The notes under the pieces were generated by a model, which was given only the letters and a program-made list of their open reading frames with translations, did no database searches and was not told the DNA's origin. This document shows positions 48,332 to 58,293 of a stretch of 64,000 nt of DNA, piece after piece. A program made the translations under genes and the position numbers. Each line of letters opens with the position of its first letter. The first letter of the stretch is position 1. Source of the stretch: Pseudomonas reactans (GTDB lineage Bacteria; Pseudomonadota; Gammaproteobacteria; Pseudomonadales; Pseudomonadaceae); assembly GCF_013385825.1 (NCBI RefSeq), contig NZ_JACAPG010000021.1:62001-126000 (forward strand), written 5' to 3'.

Positions 48332-49868
48332 AGGGATCCGTTTCTTCGGAGGGATTCAACCGAGCCCGCCGATTCTCCTGATACCAATGCAACGCAATGA
48401 GCACCAGCGTCGGCACACCCAGCATGCAGGTGATCAGGAAGAAATTGTGATAGCCGAACTTCTCTACCATCACCCCCGAATACCCACCGATCAGGCGCGG
48501 CAACAGCAGCATGATCGAGCTGAGCAACGCATATTGGGTGGCGGAGAACTTCAGGTTGGTCAGGCTCGAAAGGTAGGCCACGAATGCCGAGGTCGCCAGC
48601 CCTGAGCTGAAGTTATCCAGGGAAATGGTGAAGATCAGCATTTGCAGGTCCGGGCCCATGTCAGCGAGCATCACGAACAGCAGGTTGGTGCCGGCCGAGG
48701 CCACGCCTCCGATGAACAGGATCGGCAGGATGCCGAAACGCACGATCAGCAAGCCGCCCATGCCGGCGCCGACCAGGGTCATGATCAGTCCGAAGATCTT
48801 GCTGACCCCGGCGATCTGGTCCTTGGTGAAGCCCTGGTCGATGTAGAACACGTTGGCCATCACGCCCATCACGGTGTCGGACATGCGATAGGTGGCGATC
48901 AGCCCCAGCAGCAGCAACGCCTGCCAGCGGTAGCGCAGGATAAAGTCGTTGACCGGCGTCAGCACCGGTGCCAGGCCACGCCGACCCATGGCCGAGAGGC
49001 ACAGGGAGGTCAGGGTGATATAGAGGATGGCACGCAGGAACGCGCGGTCTTCCATCAGCAGGTCCCACAAGCTCATGCCATGGAACAGCACACTTTCGAA
49101 ATCGGTGTTGAACAGTTGGGTGAACATCGCCGGCACCGACACCAGCAACACGATCAGCACAAACACCGACATAAGTTGATGCACGAAGCTGTAGCGGCCG
49201 GCCTGCAACTGGGTGCGCAGTGGCACATTCGGTTCGCGCATGAACAGGGTCGTCAGCAGCGCCGGGACCATCAGTACGCCGAATAGCACATAGGTGCCGG
49301 TCCAGGCCGAGTGTTTATAGTTGAAGCCGGTGGAGCCGAAACCTTCGGCAAAAAACAGTGCGCCCGCCGTGGCCAGCAGGGCGGCAATGCGATAGCCGGA
49401 CATGTAGCTGGCGGCCAGAGCAGCCTGGCGGCTGTCGTCGGCGATTTCCAGGCGATAGGCGTCGACCGCGATGTCTTGGGTCGCGGACGCGAAGGCGACG
49501 ATGACGGCGATAGCGATCAGCCAGGACAAGTGTTTCTGCGGGTCGCAAAAACCCATGCCGATCAATCCGAGGATCACCAGCGACTGGGCCAGCACCAGCC
49601 AGGAACGACGGCGTCCGAGTTTGCCGAGCAGCGGCAGGCGCCATTGATCGAGCAGCGGCGACCACACCCATTTAAAGGCATATGCCAAACCGATCAGGCT
49701 CGCATAGCCGATGGTTTCGCGCGCCACACCGGCTTCACGCAACCACACTGAAAGCGTCGAGAACACCAACATGTAAGGCAGGCCGGCGGCAAAGCCGAGC
49801 AACAACAGGACTAACGTCGAGGGGCTGGCATAGGCGGCGAGCGCGGCGCGCCAGGTTTTACGGGGCAT
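48327..49868 (-). CDS. ampG: AmpG-family muropeptide permease
   Basis: A 513-residue MFS permease that imports anhydromuropeptides for cell-wall recycling and so influences AmpC induction. About 12-14 hydrophobic helices are visible, with family motifs [44 protein letters not shown] and [11 protein letters not shown]. The last codons are GAT CCC TTG TAG, the TAG belonging to the REPIN. A second shorter ampG-like gene is usual in Pseudomonas; its presence elsewhere cannot be judged. Confidence 0.92.
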   Translation of the reverse strand: MPRKTWRAALAAYASPSTLVLLLLGFAAGLPYMLVFSTLSVWLREAGVARETIGYASLIGLAYAFKWVWSPLLDQWRLPLLGKLGRRRSWLVLAQSLVILGLIGMGFCDPQKHLSWLIAIAVIVAFASATQDIAVDAYRLEIADDSRQAALAASYMSGYRIAALLATAGALFFAEGFGSTGFNYKHSAWTGTYVLFGVLMVPALLTTLFMREPNVPLRTQLQAGRYSFVHQLMSVFVLIVLLVSVPAMFTQLFNTDFESVLFHGMSLWDLLMEDRAFLRAILYITLTSLCLSAMGRRGLAPVLTPVNDFILRYRWQALLLLGLIATYRMSDTVMGVMANVFYIDQGFTKDQIAGVSKIFGLIMTLVGAGMGGLLIVRFGILPILFIGGVASAGTNLLFVMLADMGPDLQMLIFTISLDNFSSGLATSAFVAYLSSLTNLKFSATQYALLSSIMLLLPRLIGGYSGVMVEKFGYHNFFLITCMLGVPTLVLIALHWYQENRRARLNPSEETDPL

Positions 49869-49911
49869 GGGCTGGAGTCTGCCTCAGATTTGCGGAAACA
49901 AAGCGCGCACT

Positions 49912-50280
49912 CTAACCGCTGTGCTCTACCGGGCGCCAGCCATGGCGCTGAATATCCACGCGATTGTTGCGGACAGCGACGCCTTCATCGCGCAAACGCG
50001 CGCGTTGTTCGTCACCCGAGGCACTGCCCACCGGCAGACTTATCCGACCGCCGGCACCCAGCACGCGGTGCCAGGGCAACTTGGTGTCTTCGGGAAGCTG
50101 GCTCAGGGTACGTCCCACCCAACGCGCGGCACGGCCGAGGCCCGCCAAGTGAGCCAGCTCGCCGTAGCTCACCACGCAGCCTGCGGGCACTTGGGCCAGG
50201 GTCAGGTAGAGCGCGGTGCGGCGCATTTCGGCGGGGCTTTGTGGGGTTTCGGCGGGCTGATTCACGGTGGGCATATCCAT
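49912..50280 (-). CDS. alkyltransferase-like (ATL) MGMT-family protein
   Basis: About 122 residues covering only the DNA-binding half of O6-alkylguanine alkyltransferases: VPAGCVVSYGELAHLAG (helix-turn-helix), ARWVGRTL with the arginine finger, and PWHRVLGAGGRIS. The reactive Cys of PCHRV is Trp, so it cannot repair directly; ATL proteins bind O6-alkylguanine and recruit nucleotide excision repair. The start is uncertain: ATG 50280, ATG 50274 or GTG 50295. Confidence 0.88.
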   Translation of the reverse strand: MDMPTVNQPAETPQSPAEMRRTALYLTLAQVPAGCVVSYGELAHLAGLGRAARWVGRTLSQLPEDTKLPWHRVLGAGGRISLPVGSASGDEQRARLRDEGVAVRNNRVDIQRHGWRPVEHSG

Positions 50281-50419
50281 TGATACCGACGGCACAATTG
50301 TAGGAAAGGTCTGTAAGTGTGTTGATGAGAATTGAACTCAACATAAATCCTTGAGTCAGTCCTAGCTATCTAACACGATAATCGCCCTTTTTCGCCAACC
50401 TTGAGCTCCCGATCCGCTT

Positions 50420-51427
50420 ATGTTGTCCAGAACCCTGCTGTGCCTCGCTGTTTTCAGCGCCTCCACGCCCTTGCTCGCCGATACCGTCTGGTTGAAGAAC
50501 GGTGACCGCCTGACGGGCAAGATCAAGGTCTTCGACGGTGGCAAGCTGCTGATCCAGACCGATTATGCAGGCGCCATCCCGGTGGACTGGAAACAGGTGA
50601 AAACCCTGGAGAGCGACCAGGAGCTGCTGGTCAAGCAGGACGCCTACACCGGCGAGAAGGCCAAGTCCCTGAAAGCGGCGGATGACGGCAAGGTGGTGCT
50701 GGCCAACGGCGAGGCGCCCAAGACCGTCGAATTGGCCAGCATCCAGCAGATCATCAAACCCAAGCCTGTGATTGAAGACCTGGTGTGGAAAGGCAACGTG
50801 GACATGGCGCTGGACTATAAACGCGCCGACAAAGATACCAACGACTACGACATCGACTTCAAGACCACCGCCCGCCATGGCCAATGGCGTCACACCGGGC
50901 AGGGCGAGTACAACCGCGAGTTCCAGGACGATGTCACCACCACCGACAACTGGGCCCTGGAATACGACCTCGACCGCTTCCTGACCGAACACTGGTTCTG
51001 GCAGGGCCGCTTGACCTACAAGCGCGACAAGGTTGAAGACTTGTCCCGTCAGCGCACCGTCGGTACCGGCCCGGGCTATCAGTTCTGGGACGATGAGCTG
51101 GGCGCGTTCTCCTTGGGCTCGCTGGTCAACCGCACCGACTACGAATACGCCGACGGCGGCAAGGACAACTTCTATTCCCTGGCCATGAAGTGGAATTACA
51201 ACCGCTACCTGGTGGGCAAGACCGTCGAGTTCTTCACCAACGGCGAAGTGGGCAAGCCTATCGGCGGGCCGGCGGAGTATTCGTTGGATGCAGAAATGGG
51301 CCTGCGCTACAAAGTCACCGAGTGGGCTTCGCTCAACCTCAAGGCCGAGCGCGACATCATCAGTGGCGACTCCGACAGCAGCCTGAGCAAGACCCGCTAC
51401 ACCGCAGGCTTCGGCGTGGCCTGGTAA
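50420..51427 (+). CDS. DUF481 outer-membrane beta-barrel protein
   Basis: A 335-residue protein with signal peptide MLSRTLLCLAVFSASTPLLA, an N-terminal periplasmic region with DTVWLKNGDRLTGKI, then alternating amphipathic strands ending YTAGFGVAW with the C-terminal aromatic required for outer-membrane insertion. The family is called putative salt-induced outer-membrane protein; function is unknown. It is single and monocistronic, with 115 bp to the next gene. Confidence 0.88.
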   Translation: MLSRTLLCLAVFSASTPLLADTVWLKNGDRLTGKIKVFDGGKLLIQTDYAGAIPVDWKQVKTLESDQELLVKQDAYTGEKAKSLKAADDGKVVLANGEAPKTVELASIQQIIKPKPVIEDLVWKGNVDMALDYKRADKDTNDYDIDFKTTARHGQWRHTGQGEYNREFQDDVTTTDNWALEYDLDRFLTEHWFWQGRLTYKRDKVEDLSRQRTVGTGPGYQFWDDELGAFSLGSLVNRTDYEYADGGKDNFYSLAMKWNYNRYLVGKTVEFFTNGEVGKPIGGPAEYSLDAEMGLRYKVTEWASLNLKAERDIISGDSDSSLSKTRYTAGFGVAW

Positions 51428-51462
51428 CACGGCCGAACAAAACCTGCTTGGCAACCTTTGCC

Positions 51463-51481
51463 GATAATGATTACCTTGCGT
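51463..51481 (+). promoter_or_regulatory. candidate Fur box
   Basis: Begins GATAATGAT, the exact first half of the Fur consensus; the second half matches poorly (12 of 19 in total). It is placed 62 bp upstream of a HugZ-type heme-utilisation gene, which makes iron control plausible. Confidence 0.45.
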
Positions 51482-51542
51482 TGAGATTCATTCCCATAGG
51501 CACCATAGGCCATGGGCGGCTGATTATCCGAGGAGTCATACG

Positions 51543-52274
51543 TTGAGCGCACAGGTTGCCAAGAACGCCCGAGAGCTGTTGCTCAAGGAATACCGTGGGG
51601 CTCTCTCCACACTGTCCAAAGCCATGCCCGGCTTCCCTTTTGGTTCGGTCGTGCCCTATTGCCTCGACGAGCAGGGCCGCCCGCTGATCCTGATCAGCCG
51701 CATTGCCCAGCACACCCACAACCTGCAGAAAGACCCCAAGTGCTCGCTGCTGGTGGGTGAGCGCGAGGCGGATGACGTGCAGGCCGTCGGTCGCCTGACC
51801 TACCTGGCTGAAGCCGAAAAACTGGAGGAGGGCGCTGCCATCGAGGCGGCGGCTGAGCGTTATTACCGCTACTTCCCCGACTCAGCCAACTACCACAAGG
51901 CCCACGATTTCGACTTCTGGGTACTCAAGCCGGTGCGTCACCGTTACATCGGCGGTTTTGGCGCGATTCACTGGGTCGATCAGTTGACCTTGGCCAACCC
52001 GTTTGCGGGCAAGGCCGAGCGCAGCATGATCGAACACATGAACAGCGATCACACCAAGGCCATTGCCCATTACGTCGACCTCACCGGTTTGCCGACCTCC
52101 GAGCCTGCCCAGTTGGCCGGCATCGACAGCGAAGGCATGCACTTGCGTATAGGCCAATCCTTATATTGGTTGCCGTTTGCGGAGTCTTGCAACACGCCGA
52201 CACAAGTACGCGAAGCCCTGGTTTCATTGGCTCATGCCGAGATCTGGCCGAAAAAAGAAGCCGCTGACGCTTGA
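51543..52274 (+). CDS. HugZ/PNPOx-like heme-utilisation family protein
   Basis: A 243-residue protein with an FMN-binding-like split barrel (about 10-150: GFPFGSVVPYCLDEQGRPLILIS, HTHNLQKDPKCSLLVGE, ARYYRYFPDS-like region) and a C-terminal DUF2470 domain (about 165-240: MIEHMNSDHTKAIAHYVD). HugZ relatives bind or degrade heme; others have unknown roles. The start is TTG 51543, fixed by GAGGAG 7 bases upstream. The candidate Fur box before it fits an iron role. Confidence 0.82.
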   Translation: MSAQVAKNARELLLKEYRGALSTLSKAMPGFPFGSVVPYCLDEQGRPLILISRIAQHTHNLQKDPKCSLLVGEREADDVQAVGRLTYLAEAEKLEEGAAIEAAAERYYRYFPDSANYHKAHDFDFWVLKPVRHRYIGGFGAIHWVDQLTLANPFAGKAERSMIEHMNSDHTKAIAHYVDLTGLPTSEPAQLAGIDSEGMHLRIGQSLYWLPFAESCNTPTQVREALVSLAHAEIWPKKEAADA

Positions 52275-52340
52275 ATTCACGAAACGGCGACGTCATCTAA
52301 GGTGGACTGGCAAGGCATTCTTGCGTTGAGGAACCATTTG

Positions 52341-52817
52341 ATGCGCCCTTTTTTGTTGCTCTTTCTGCTGTTCCCGGTGTTGGAGCTGTTCGTATTCGTT
52401 CAAGTCAGCAGTGCGATCGGCTTTTTTCCGGCCCTTTTGCTGATCATTCTCGGCTCGATGCTCGGCGTCCTGGTGCTGCGCGTCGCCGGCCTGGCCACGG
52501 CGCTGCGTGCTCGTGAAAGCCTGAACCGTGGCGAACTGCCCGCCCAGACCATGCTCGAAGGCCTGATGATGGCATTGGCCGGCGGCCTGTTGATCCTCCC
52601 GGGTTTTATCAGCGACGTGGTCGGCCTGGTCATGCTGCTGCCGTTCACCCGCAAACTGCTGGCCGGCAAGATGCGCCAGCGTGCCGAAGAGGCCGCGATT
52701 CGTCAGCGTGCGTTCGCCGACGACCTGCAACCCCGTGGCGGCCCGGCCCCGCGCCAGCCGTTGGGGCGTGAAGGTGATGTGATCGAAGGCGAGTTCGAAC
52801 ATCGCGACAGCAAATAA
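52341..52817 (+). CDS. fxsA: FxsA family membrane protein
   Basis: A 158-residue protein. ATG 52341 follows GAGGA. Two to three hydrophobic helices begin MRPFLLLFLLFPVLELFVFVQV, with the family stretch ALLLIILGSMLGVLVLR and GLLILPGFISDVVGLVMLLP, then a charged tail. In E. coli FxsA relieves F-exclusion of phage T7; its cellular role is unclear. As in other gamma-proteobacteria it is immediately upstream of groESL, here separated by a terminator. Confidence 0.92.
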   Translation: MRPFLLLFLLFPVLELFVFVQVSSAIGFFPALLLIILGSMLGVLVLRVAGLATALRARESLNRGELPAQTMLEGLMMALAGGLLILPGFISDVVGLVMLLPFTRKLLAGKMRQRAEEAAIRQRAFADDLQPRGGPAPRQPLGREGDVIEGEFEHRDSK

Positions 52818-52829
52818 CCGCTTAGTTGG

Positions 52830-52851
52830 CACGGCACCTCAGGGTGCCGTG
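52830..52851 (+). terminator. terminator-like hairpin after fxsA
   Basis: Stem CACGGCACC / GGTGCCGTG with a TCAG loop, then TTGCTTT. It separates fxsA from groES. Confidence 0.7.
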
Positions 52852-52893
52852 TTGCTTTCAGCCGTCGGCACACGCAAAAAATTTACGCCGCGG

Positions 52894-52925
52894 CCCCTTG
52901 TAATAAGCTTATGCGCCCTTATGTA
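52894..52925 (+). promoter_or_regulatory. sigma32-type heat-shock promoter of groES-groEL
   Basis: CCCCTTGTAA (-35 region, compare CCCTTGAA), a 12-bp spacer and CCCTTATG (compare CCCCATNT). It lies about 145 bp before groES. Confidence 0.65.
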
Positions 52926-53064
52926 ACGGTCACCGCAAGGTTTCTGGTGGCGACACCAGACAGACTTCCGCGTCTTGCCCAGCAAGCCGCGACCGGCACC
53001 GCCGGAATTTAACCCGCCGGAATTGATACCGGCCGATGAAAAACACAATTAGGAGAGATCGACA

Positions 53065-53358
53065 ATGAAGCTTCGTCCTCTGCACGACCGCGTCGTAATC
53101 CGTCGTAGCGAAGAAGAAAAGAAAACCGCTGGCGGTATCGTTCTGCCAGGTTCGGCTGCTGAAAAAGCCAACCACGGTGTGATCGTCGCTGCGGGTCCAG
53201 GCAAAACCCTGGAAAACGGTGAAGTGCGTGCTCTGGCCGTTAAAGTCGGTGACAAGGTTGTATTCGGCCCTTACTCCGGCAGCAACACTGTGAAAGTTGA
53301 CGGCGAAGACCTGCTGGTCATGGCTGAGAACGAGATTCTCGCCGTACTGGAAGCGTAA
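53065..53358 (+). CDS. groES: co-chaperonin GroES
   Basis: A 97-residue cap of the GroEL chamber. It starts [14 protein letters not shown]; the mobile loop [11 protein letters not shown] contacts GroEL; then [13 protein letters not shown] and the ending [18 protein letters not shown] precedes the ATG. It is 51 bp upstream of groEL in the usual bicistronic heat-shock operon. Confidence 0.98.
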   Translation: MKLRPLHDRVVIRRSEEEKKTAGGIVLPGSAAEKANHGVIVAAGPGKTLENGEVRALAVKVGDKVVFGPYSGSNTVKVDGEDLLVMAENEILAVLEA

Positions 53359-53397
53359 TTTCCCCCGCTCATTTTCCCGTTACTCCAAAGTATTTAA

Positions 53398-55057
<1,660 letters not shown>

Positions 55058-55105
55058 GCGACGAGAGTCGCTATAGGTAGAAGCACCTAGCGGGCTACAT
55101 CTTAG

Positions 55106-55132
55106 GTGATCACCGGTTGAACCGGTGATCAC
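55106..55132 (+). repeat. perfect long hairpin inside the intron 5' region
   Basis: GTGATCACCGGT and its inverted copy form a 12-13 bp perfect stem around TGA/GA. It is followed by TTTCCC rather than a real T tract. It lies 50 nt into the intron and is probably an RNA structural arm or part of an inserted segment, not the groEL terminator. Confidence 0.6.
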
Positions 55133-56090
55133 TTTCCCGCAGAAACAGCTTAAAAAACCCGAAGTCCGGGCGTCAAAACCCGGATTTCCGGCACTCACAA
55201 GGTGCTTAGAATTCGGCGTAATGTCGCCTATATATCGTGATTTTCTCTCTGGAAATCATCAGAACGATATGCGTACTGAGCTTGCAGATTTTGAATCACT
55301 GCGAGGGAGGTATGGGAAATCGTGTCCAAAGAGCTGGCCTGCTCCTATCTATAGGGCGCAAGCCATAGCTGTCATTGTCTCACCCGGAAACCGCAAGGTA
55401 GAGGGGCGCGAGACCTTTTGTTCAGCCAAAAGTAGCCTAGGGATAGTGCGTCGCTGGTAACGGCGGGGTGCGAAGCTTCCTGACAATGTAGTCCCATGAT
55501 TCTGTGGTGTGTGGTCGCCGCGAGGCACCATGCAGACCCTGCGAGCAACACGCGGGTGAGACGCTAGGCTGGTTGGTATGGCCAACGTAAGTGAACTGCT
55601 GATAAACACCGTCAACCGCATGGAGCCAAAGTTGCTGATAGGCTTTGACCAAAATGGTGCATGACTGGTTGTCCCTTTTACATCTGGGGGCACGCTGACA
55701 TTGAGTCATCGGTGAATAGGCAGGGCCTAACCCATCCTTGTGACGGTTATGGAACTCGGTAAGCCCGTATTTTCGCCATTGGCCTGTATGGCAAGGCAGG
55801 TCGACCGTGAGGAAGACTGTTGAAAATGCGGGTAGAGGATGTCGGAAAAAGCGAATGCCTCCCTGTAATGGGGTTGGATAAGGGCTCTGCCCTGACTGGA
55901 AACGGTGCTGACTTCCGACTGGTCTTTGATCGCGAGAAGGCCTGTAAAGCCATCAAGAACAGACGTTTGTCGGTTTGACCGGCTGCGTCTAACTCATAGA
56001 AATCCCTTGCGGGGCAGTGTACTCACTCCCCCACAAGGGCGACGTGCGTCTACTGCCCTCTGGGGAAATCTTCTCTGGAGGAAAAGCAAG

Positions 56091-57782
56091 ATGAGTGCGT
56101 CTGAAATAGAAGTACCTGCGTCCTCCCATCTGGCCATCAGTTGGCATTCGATAGACTGGGAAACAGGTCATCGACAGGTGCGAGGGCTACAGGTACGGAT
56201 CGCGAAGGCAGCCAAGAATCAGCAATGGCGGCAGGTGAAAACCTTGCAGCGTATGCTGGTTCGCTCGTTTGCCGCCAAGGTATTGGCGGTTAAACGGGTC
56301 ACTGAAAACCGGGGTCGCAGGACTCCCGGCGTCGATGGGGAAACCTGGAGCACGCCTGAAAGCAAATGGAAGGCAGTTTTTCGGTTAGAGCGCAGGGGCT
56401 ACAAGCCCCGGCCACTGCGGCGGATTTACATTCCCAAAGCAAATGGCCAGCGTAGACCGCTGGGGATTCCGACGATGCTGGATCGAGCGATGCAGGCGTT
56501 ATACCTGCTGGCACTTGAACCGGTGTCTGAGACCACAGCCGACCGAAATTCCTATGGCTTTCGCCCTCACCGTTCCACGGCAGATGCAATCGAGCAATTG
56601 TTCGTCAATCTCGGTCGCAAGCATTCTGCGCAGTGGGTCATGGAGGGCGATATAAAGGGATGTTTCGACAACATCAGTCACGACTGGCTGATCACTAACG
56701 TCCCGATGGACAAAGTGGTTCTAAGGAAATGGCTGAAAGCGGGATATTTGGAATCCGGTCGATTGAATCCGACAGGGGCGGGAACTCCGCAAGGAGGGAT
56801 CATCTCGCCCGTATTGGCCAACCTGGCCCTTGATGGACTGGAAAAGGAGCTCGAATCTCGGTTCGGGCAGCGTAATACCAAAGCCAGCTACAAGACCAAG
56901 GTCAACTATGTGCGATACGCAGATGATTTCGTCATCACCGGCATCTCGAAAGAGCTGCTGGAAAACGAGGTGAAGCCACTCGTCGAAGCCTTCATGGCCG
57001 AGCGGGGGTTGAGCCTTGCGGTGGAGAAAACGTTGTTCACGCATGTATCGGATGGGTTCGATTTCCTCGGTCAGAATATTCGCAAGTACGGTGACAAGCT
57101 GCTGATAAAGCCAGCCCACAAGAACGTGAAAGCATTTCTGGCCAAGGTTAAGGCGTTGGTTGAAGCGAACAAAGCGGCACCGGCCAGCCTGTTGATCAAG
57201 CAGCTCAATCCAGTTATTCGGGGTTGGGCCAATTATCATCGGCCGATTGTCGCCAAGCAGACCTTCAACTACGTGGATTACAGGATCTGGAAATTGCTAT
57301 GGCGATGGTGCAGGCGGCGACATCTGAATCGCTGCAAACGTTGGATCAAGGAAAAATACTTCAAGCGCGTGGGAACACGTAGTTGGGTATTCTCCGGGCT
57401 ACACCCCAGCGGCAAACTGCTCCACTTGTTGTACGCCAGCGATACGCCGATCAAGCGGCACACCAAGATCAAGGCGGAGGCTAACCCATACGCCCCAGAG
57501 GACGAGATGTACTTCGAGCAACGGCTGGAATATGCGTGGCGAAGCTCGGACGAGGGGAAGCGGAAGACGCTGACGCTGTGGCTTGGCCAGAGCAAGCGCT
57601 GCCCGATGTGCAAGCAGTTGATTACGTTCGAAAGCGGGTGGAACATTCACCATGTTATCGAGCGGCACAAGGGCGGATGCGACGAGCTGGGCAATCTGGT
57701 GTTGTTGCATCCCAACTGTCATCGACAGTTACACAGTGCGGCACCGGCTCTTTCAACTGAGAAAGGGCTTACAAAGGCTTGA
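56091..57782 (+). CDS. ltrA: group II intron reverse transcriptase/maturase with HNH endonuclease
   Basis: A 563-residue intron-encoded protein. The N-terminal RT-0 region (LQVRIAKAAKNQQWRQVKTLQRMLVRS...AVKRVTENRGRRTPGVDG) is of the chloroplast-like class. The RT palm has YGFRPHRST, GDIKGCFDNI, GTPQGGIISP and the catalytic YADD (276-279). The maturase X domain (about 345-430) has PVIRGWANYHR, and the C-terminal HNH motif has CPMCK, IHHVIERHKGG and LHPNCH. All active motifs are intact, so splicing and mobility functions may be retained. ATG 56091 follows GGAGG. The stop overlaps domain V by two bases. Confidence 0.96.
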   Translation: MSASEIEVPASSHLAISWHSIDWETGHRQVRGLQVRIAKAAKNQQWRQVKTLQRMLVRSFAAKVLAVKRVTENRGRRTPGVDGETWSTPESKWKAVFRLERRGYKPRPLRRIYIPKANGQRRPLGIPTMLDRAMQALYLLALEPVSETTADRNSYGFRPHRSTADAIEQLFVNLGRKHSAQWVMEGDIKGCFDNISHDWLITNVPMDKVVLRKWLKAGYLESGRLNPTGAGTPQGGIISPVLANLALDGLEKELESRFGQRNTKASYKTKVNYVRYADDFVITGISKELLENEVKPLVEAFMAERGLSLAVEKTLFTHVSDGFDFLGQNIRKYGDKLLIKPAHKNVKAFLAKVKALVEANKAAPASLLIKQLNPVIRGWANYHRPIVAKQTFNYVDYRIWKLLWRWCRRRHLNRCKRWIKEKYFKRVGTRSWVFSGLHPSGKLLHLLYASDTPIKRHTKIKAEANPYAPEDEMYFEQRLEYAWRSSDEGKRKTLTLWLGQSKRCPMCKQLITFESGWNIHHVIERHKGGCDELGNLVLLHPNCHRQLHSAAPALSTEKGLTKA

Positions 57783-57814
57783 GCTGTATGCGGGGAAACT
57801 CGCACGTACAGTTC
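57781..57814 (+). ncRNA. group II intron domain V
   Basis: The 34-nt catalytic hairpin: GAGCTGTATGCG pairs with CGCACGTACAGTTC around GGAAACT. AGC near the 5' base is the catalytic triad position, and GAAA forms the terminal tetraloop-type contact. Confidence 0.9.
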
Positions 57815-57884
57815 TTAGGGGAGGGACGGTCAGTAATGGCCGTTTCTTACCCGACAGCCAGCCTTACCCGGCTAACTGAAAAGC

Positions 57885-57917
57885 CCCGCCTGCAGTGATG
57901 CAGGCGGGGCTTTTTTG
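57885..57917. terminator. bidirectional terminator, probable native groEL terminator
   Basis: AAGCCCCGCCTGCA pairs with TGCAGGCGGGGCTT around GTGA, flanked by an A tract on the left and T6 on the right. Without the intron it would lie about 30 bp after the groEL stop. It also ends the minus-strand small gene. Confidence 0.9.
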
Positions 57918-57931
57918 TGGGCGACTGTTAC

Positions 57932-58174
57932 TCAACCAATCGCGCGTCGACGCAACAGCTTCTTGAATGTCATCCCGCGGGCCAGTGTGGGTTGGCCGAT
58001 AAAGAGCACACGTGCAGCGGACCACGGTGCAGTCGTACTGTCGAGTGGCTCTTCGGTAGGCACATGTGCGGTTGTGCTGGGTATGGGCCGCCCCCAGTGG
58101 CAGGCCAGCAGTGAACTGGCGGCAATACACAGCGACAGCATCAACGTGGGCAAATGCTTCTTGGGGGGACGCAT
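57932..58174 (-). CDS. small exported protein or lipoprotein, hypothetical
   Basis: 80 residues starting MRPPKKHLPTLMLSLCIAASSLLAC, a signal-peptide-like N-terminus with a possible lipobox (LLAC), then a Pro/Thr-rich segment and a basic tail. GGAG lies 10 bases before ATG 58174. The terminator just downstream and lack of a competing gene support it, but I do not recognise a family and the opposite strand is also open. It sits 119 bp after the end of the kinase region, in the kinase's orientation but upstream of nothing else. Confidence 0.5.
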   Translation of the reverse strand: MRPPKKHLPTLMLSLCIAASSLLACHWGRPIPSTTAHVPTEEPLDSTTAPWSAARVLFIGQPTLARGMTFKKLLRRRAIG

Positions 58175-58293
58175 GAACGGGCTCTCCAACCGGATCCAAA
58201 GGATGGGACCCAGGGTGCAGGGGCTCTCCTGGATCAGGTGGCGAGGTTACGCAGAATGCCGGCGGTTCATTGTCACAGGCTGTAACACGCTGG

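Noticed and set aside
52826-52851. Sigma54 promoter (TGGCAC) near fxsA/groES
   Set aside because: TGGCAC is part of the fxsA terminator stem and no GC doublet lies at the required spacing.
55106-55132. Strong hairpin after groEL as its native terminator
   Set aside because: It has no T tract and lies inside the intron by splice-site and EBS1 evidence; the better terminator is 57885-57917.
55447-57855. Intron 5' end at 55447 as the primary call
   Set aside because: The geometry is good, but the upstream exon bases (GGGATA) do not pair with EBS1 TACATC, whereas the groEL end does. Kept as an alternative in the findings.
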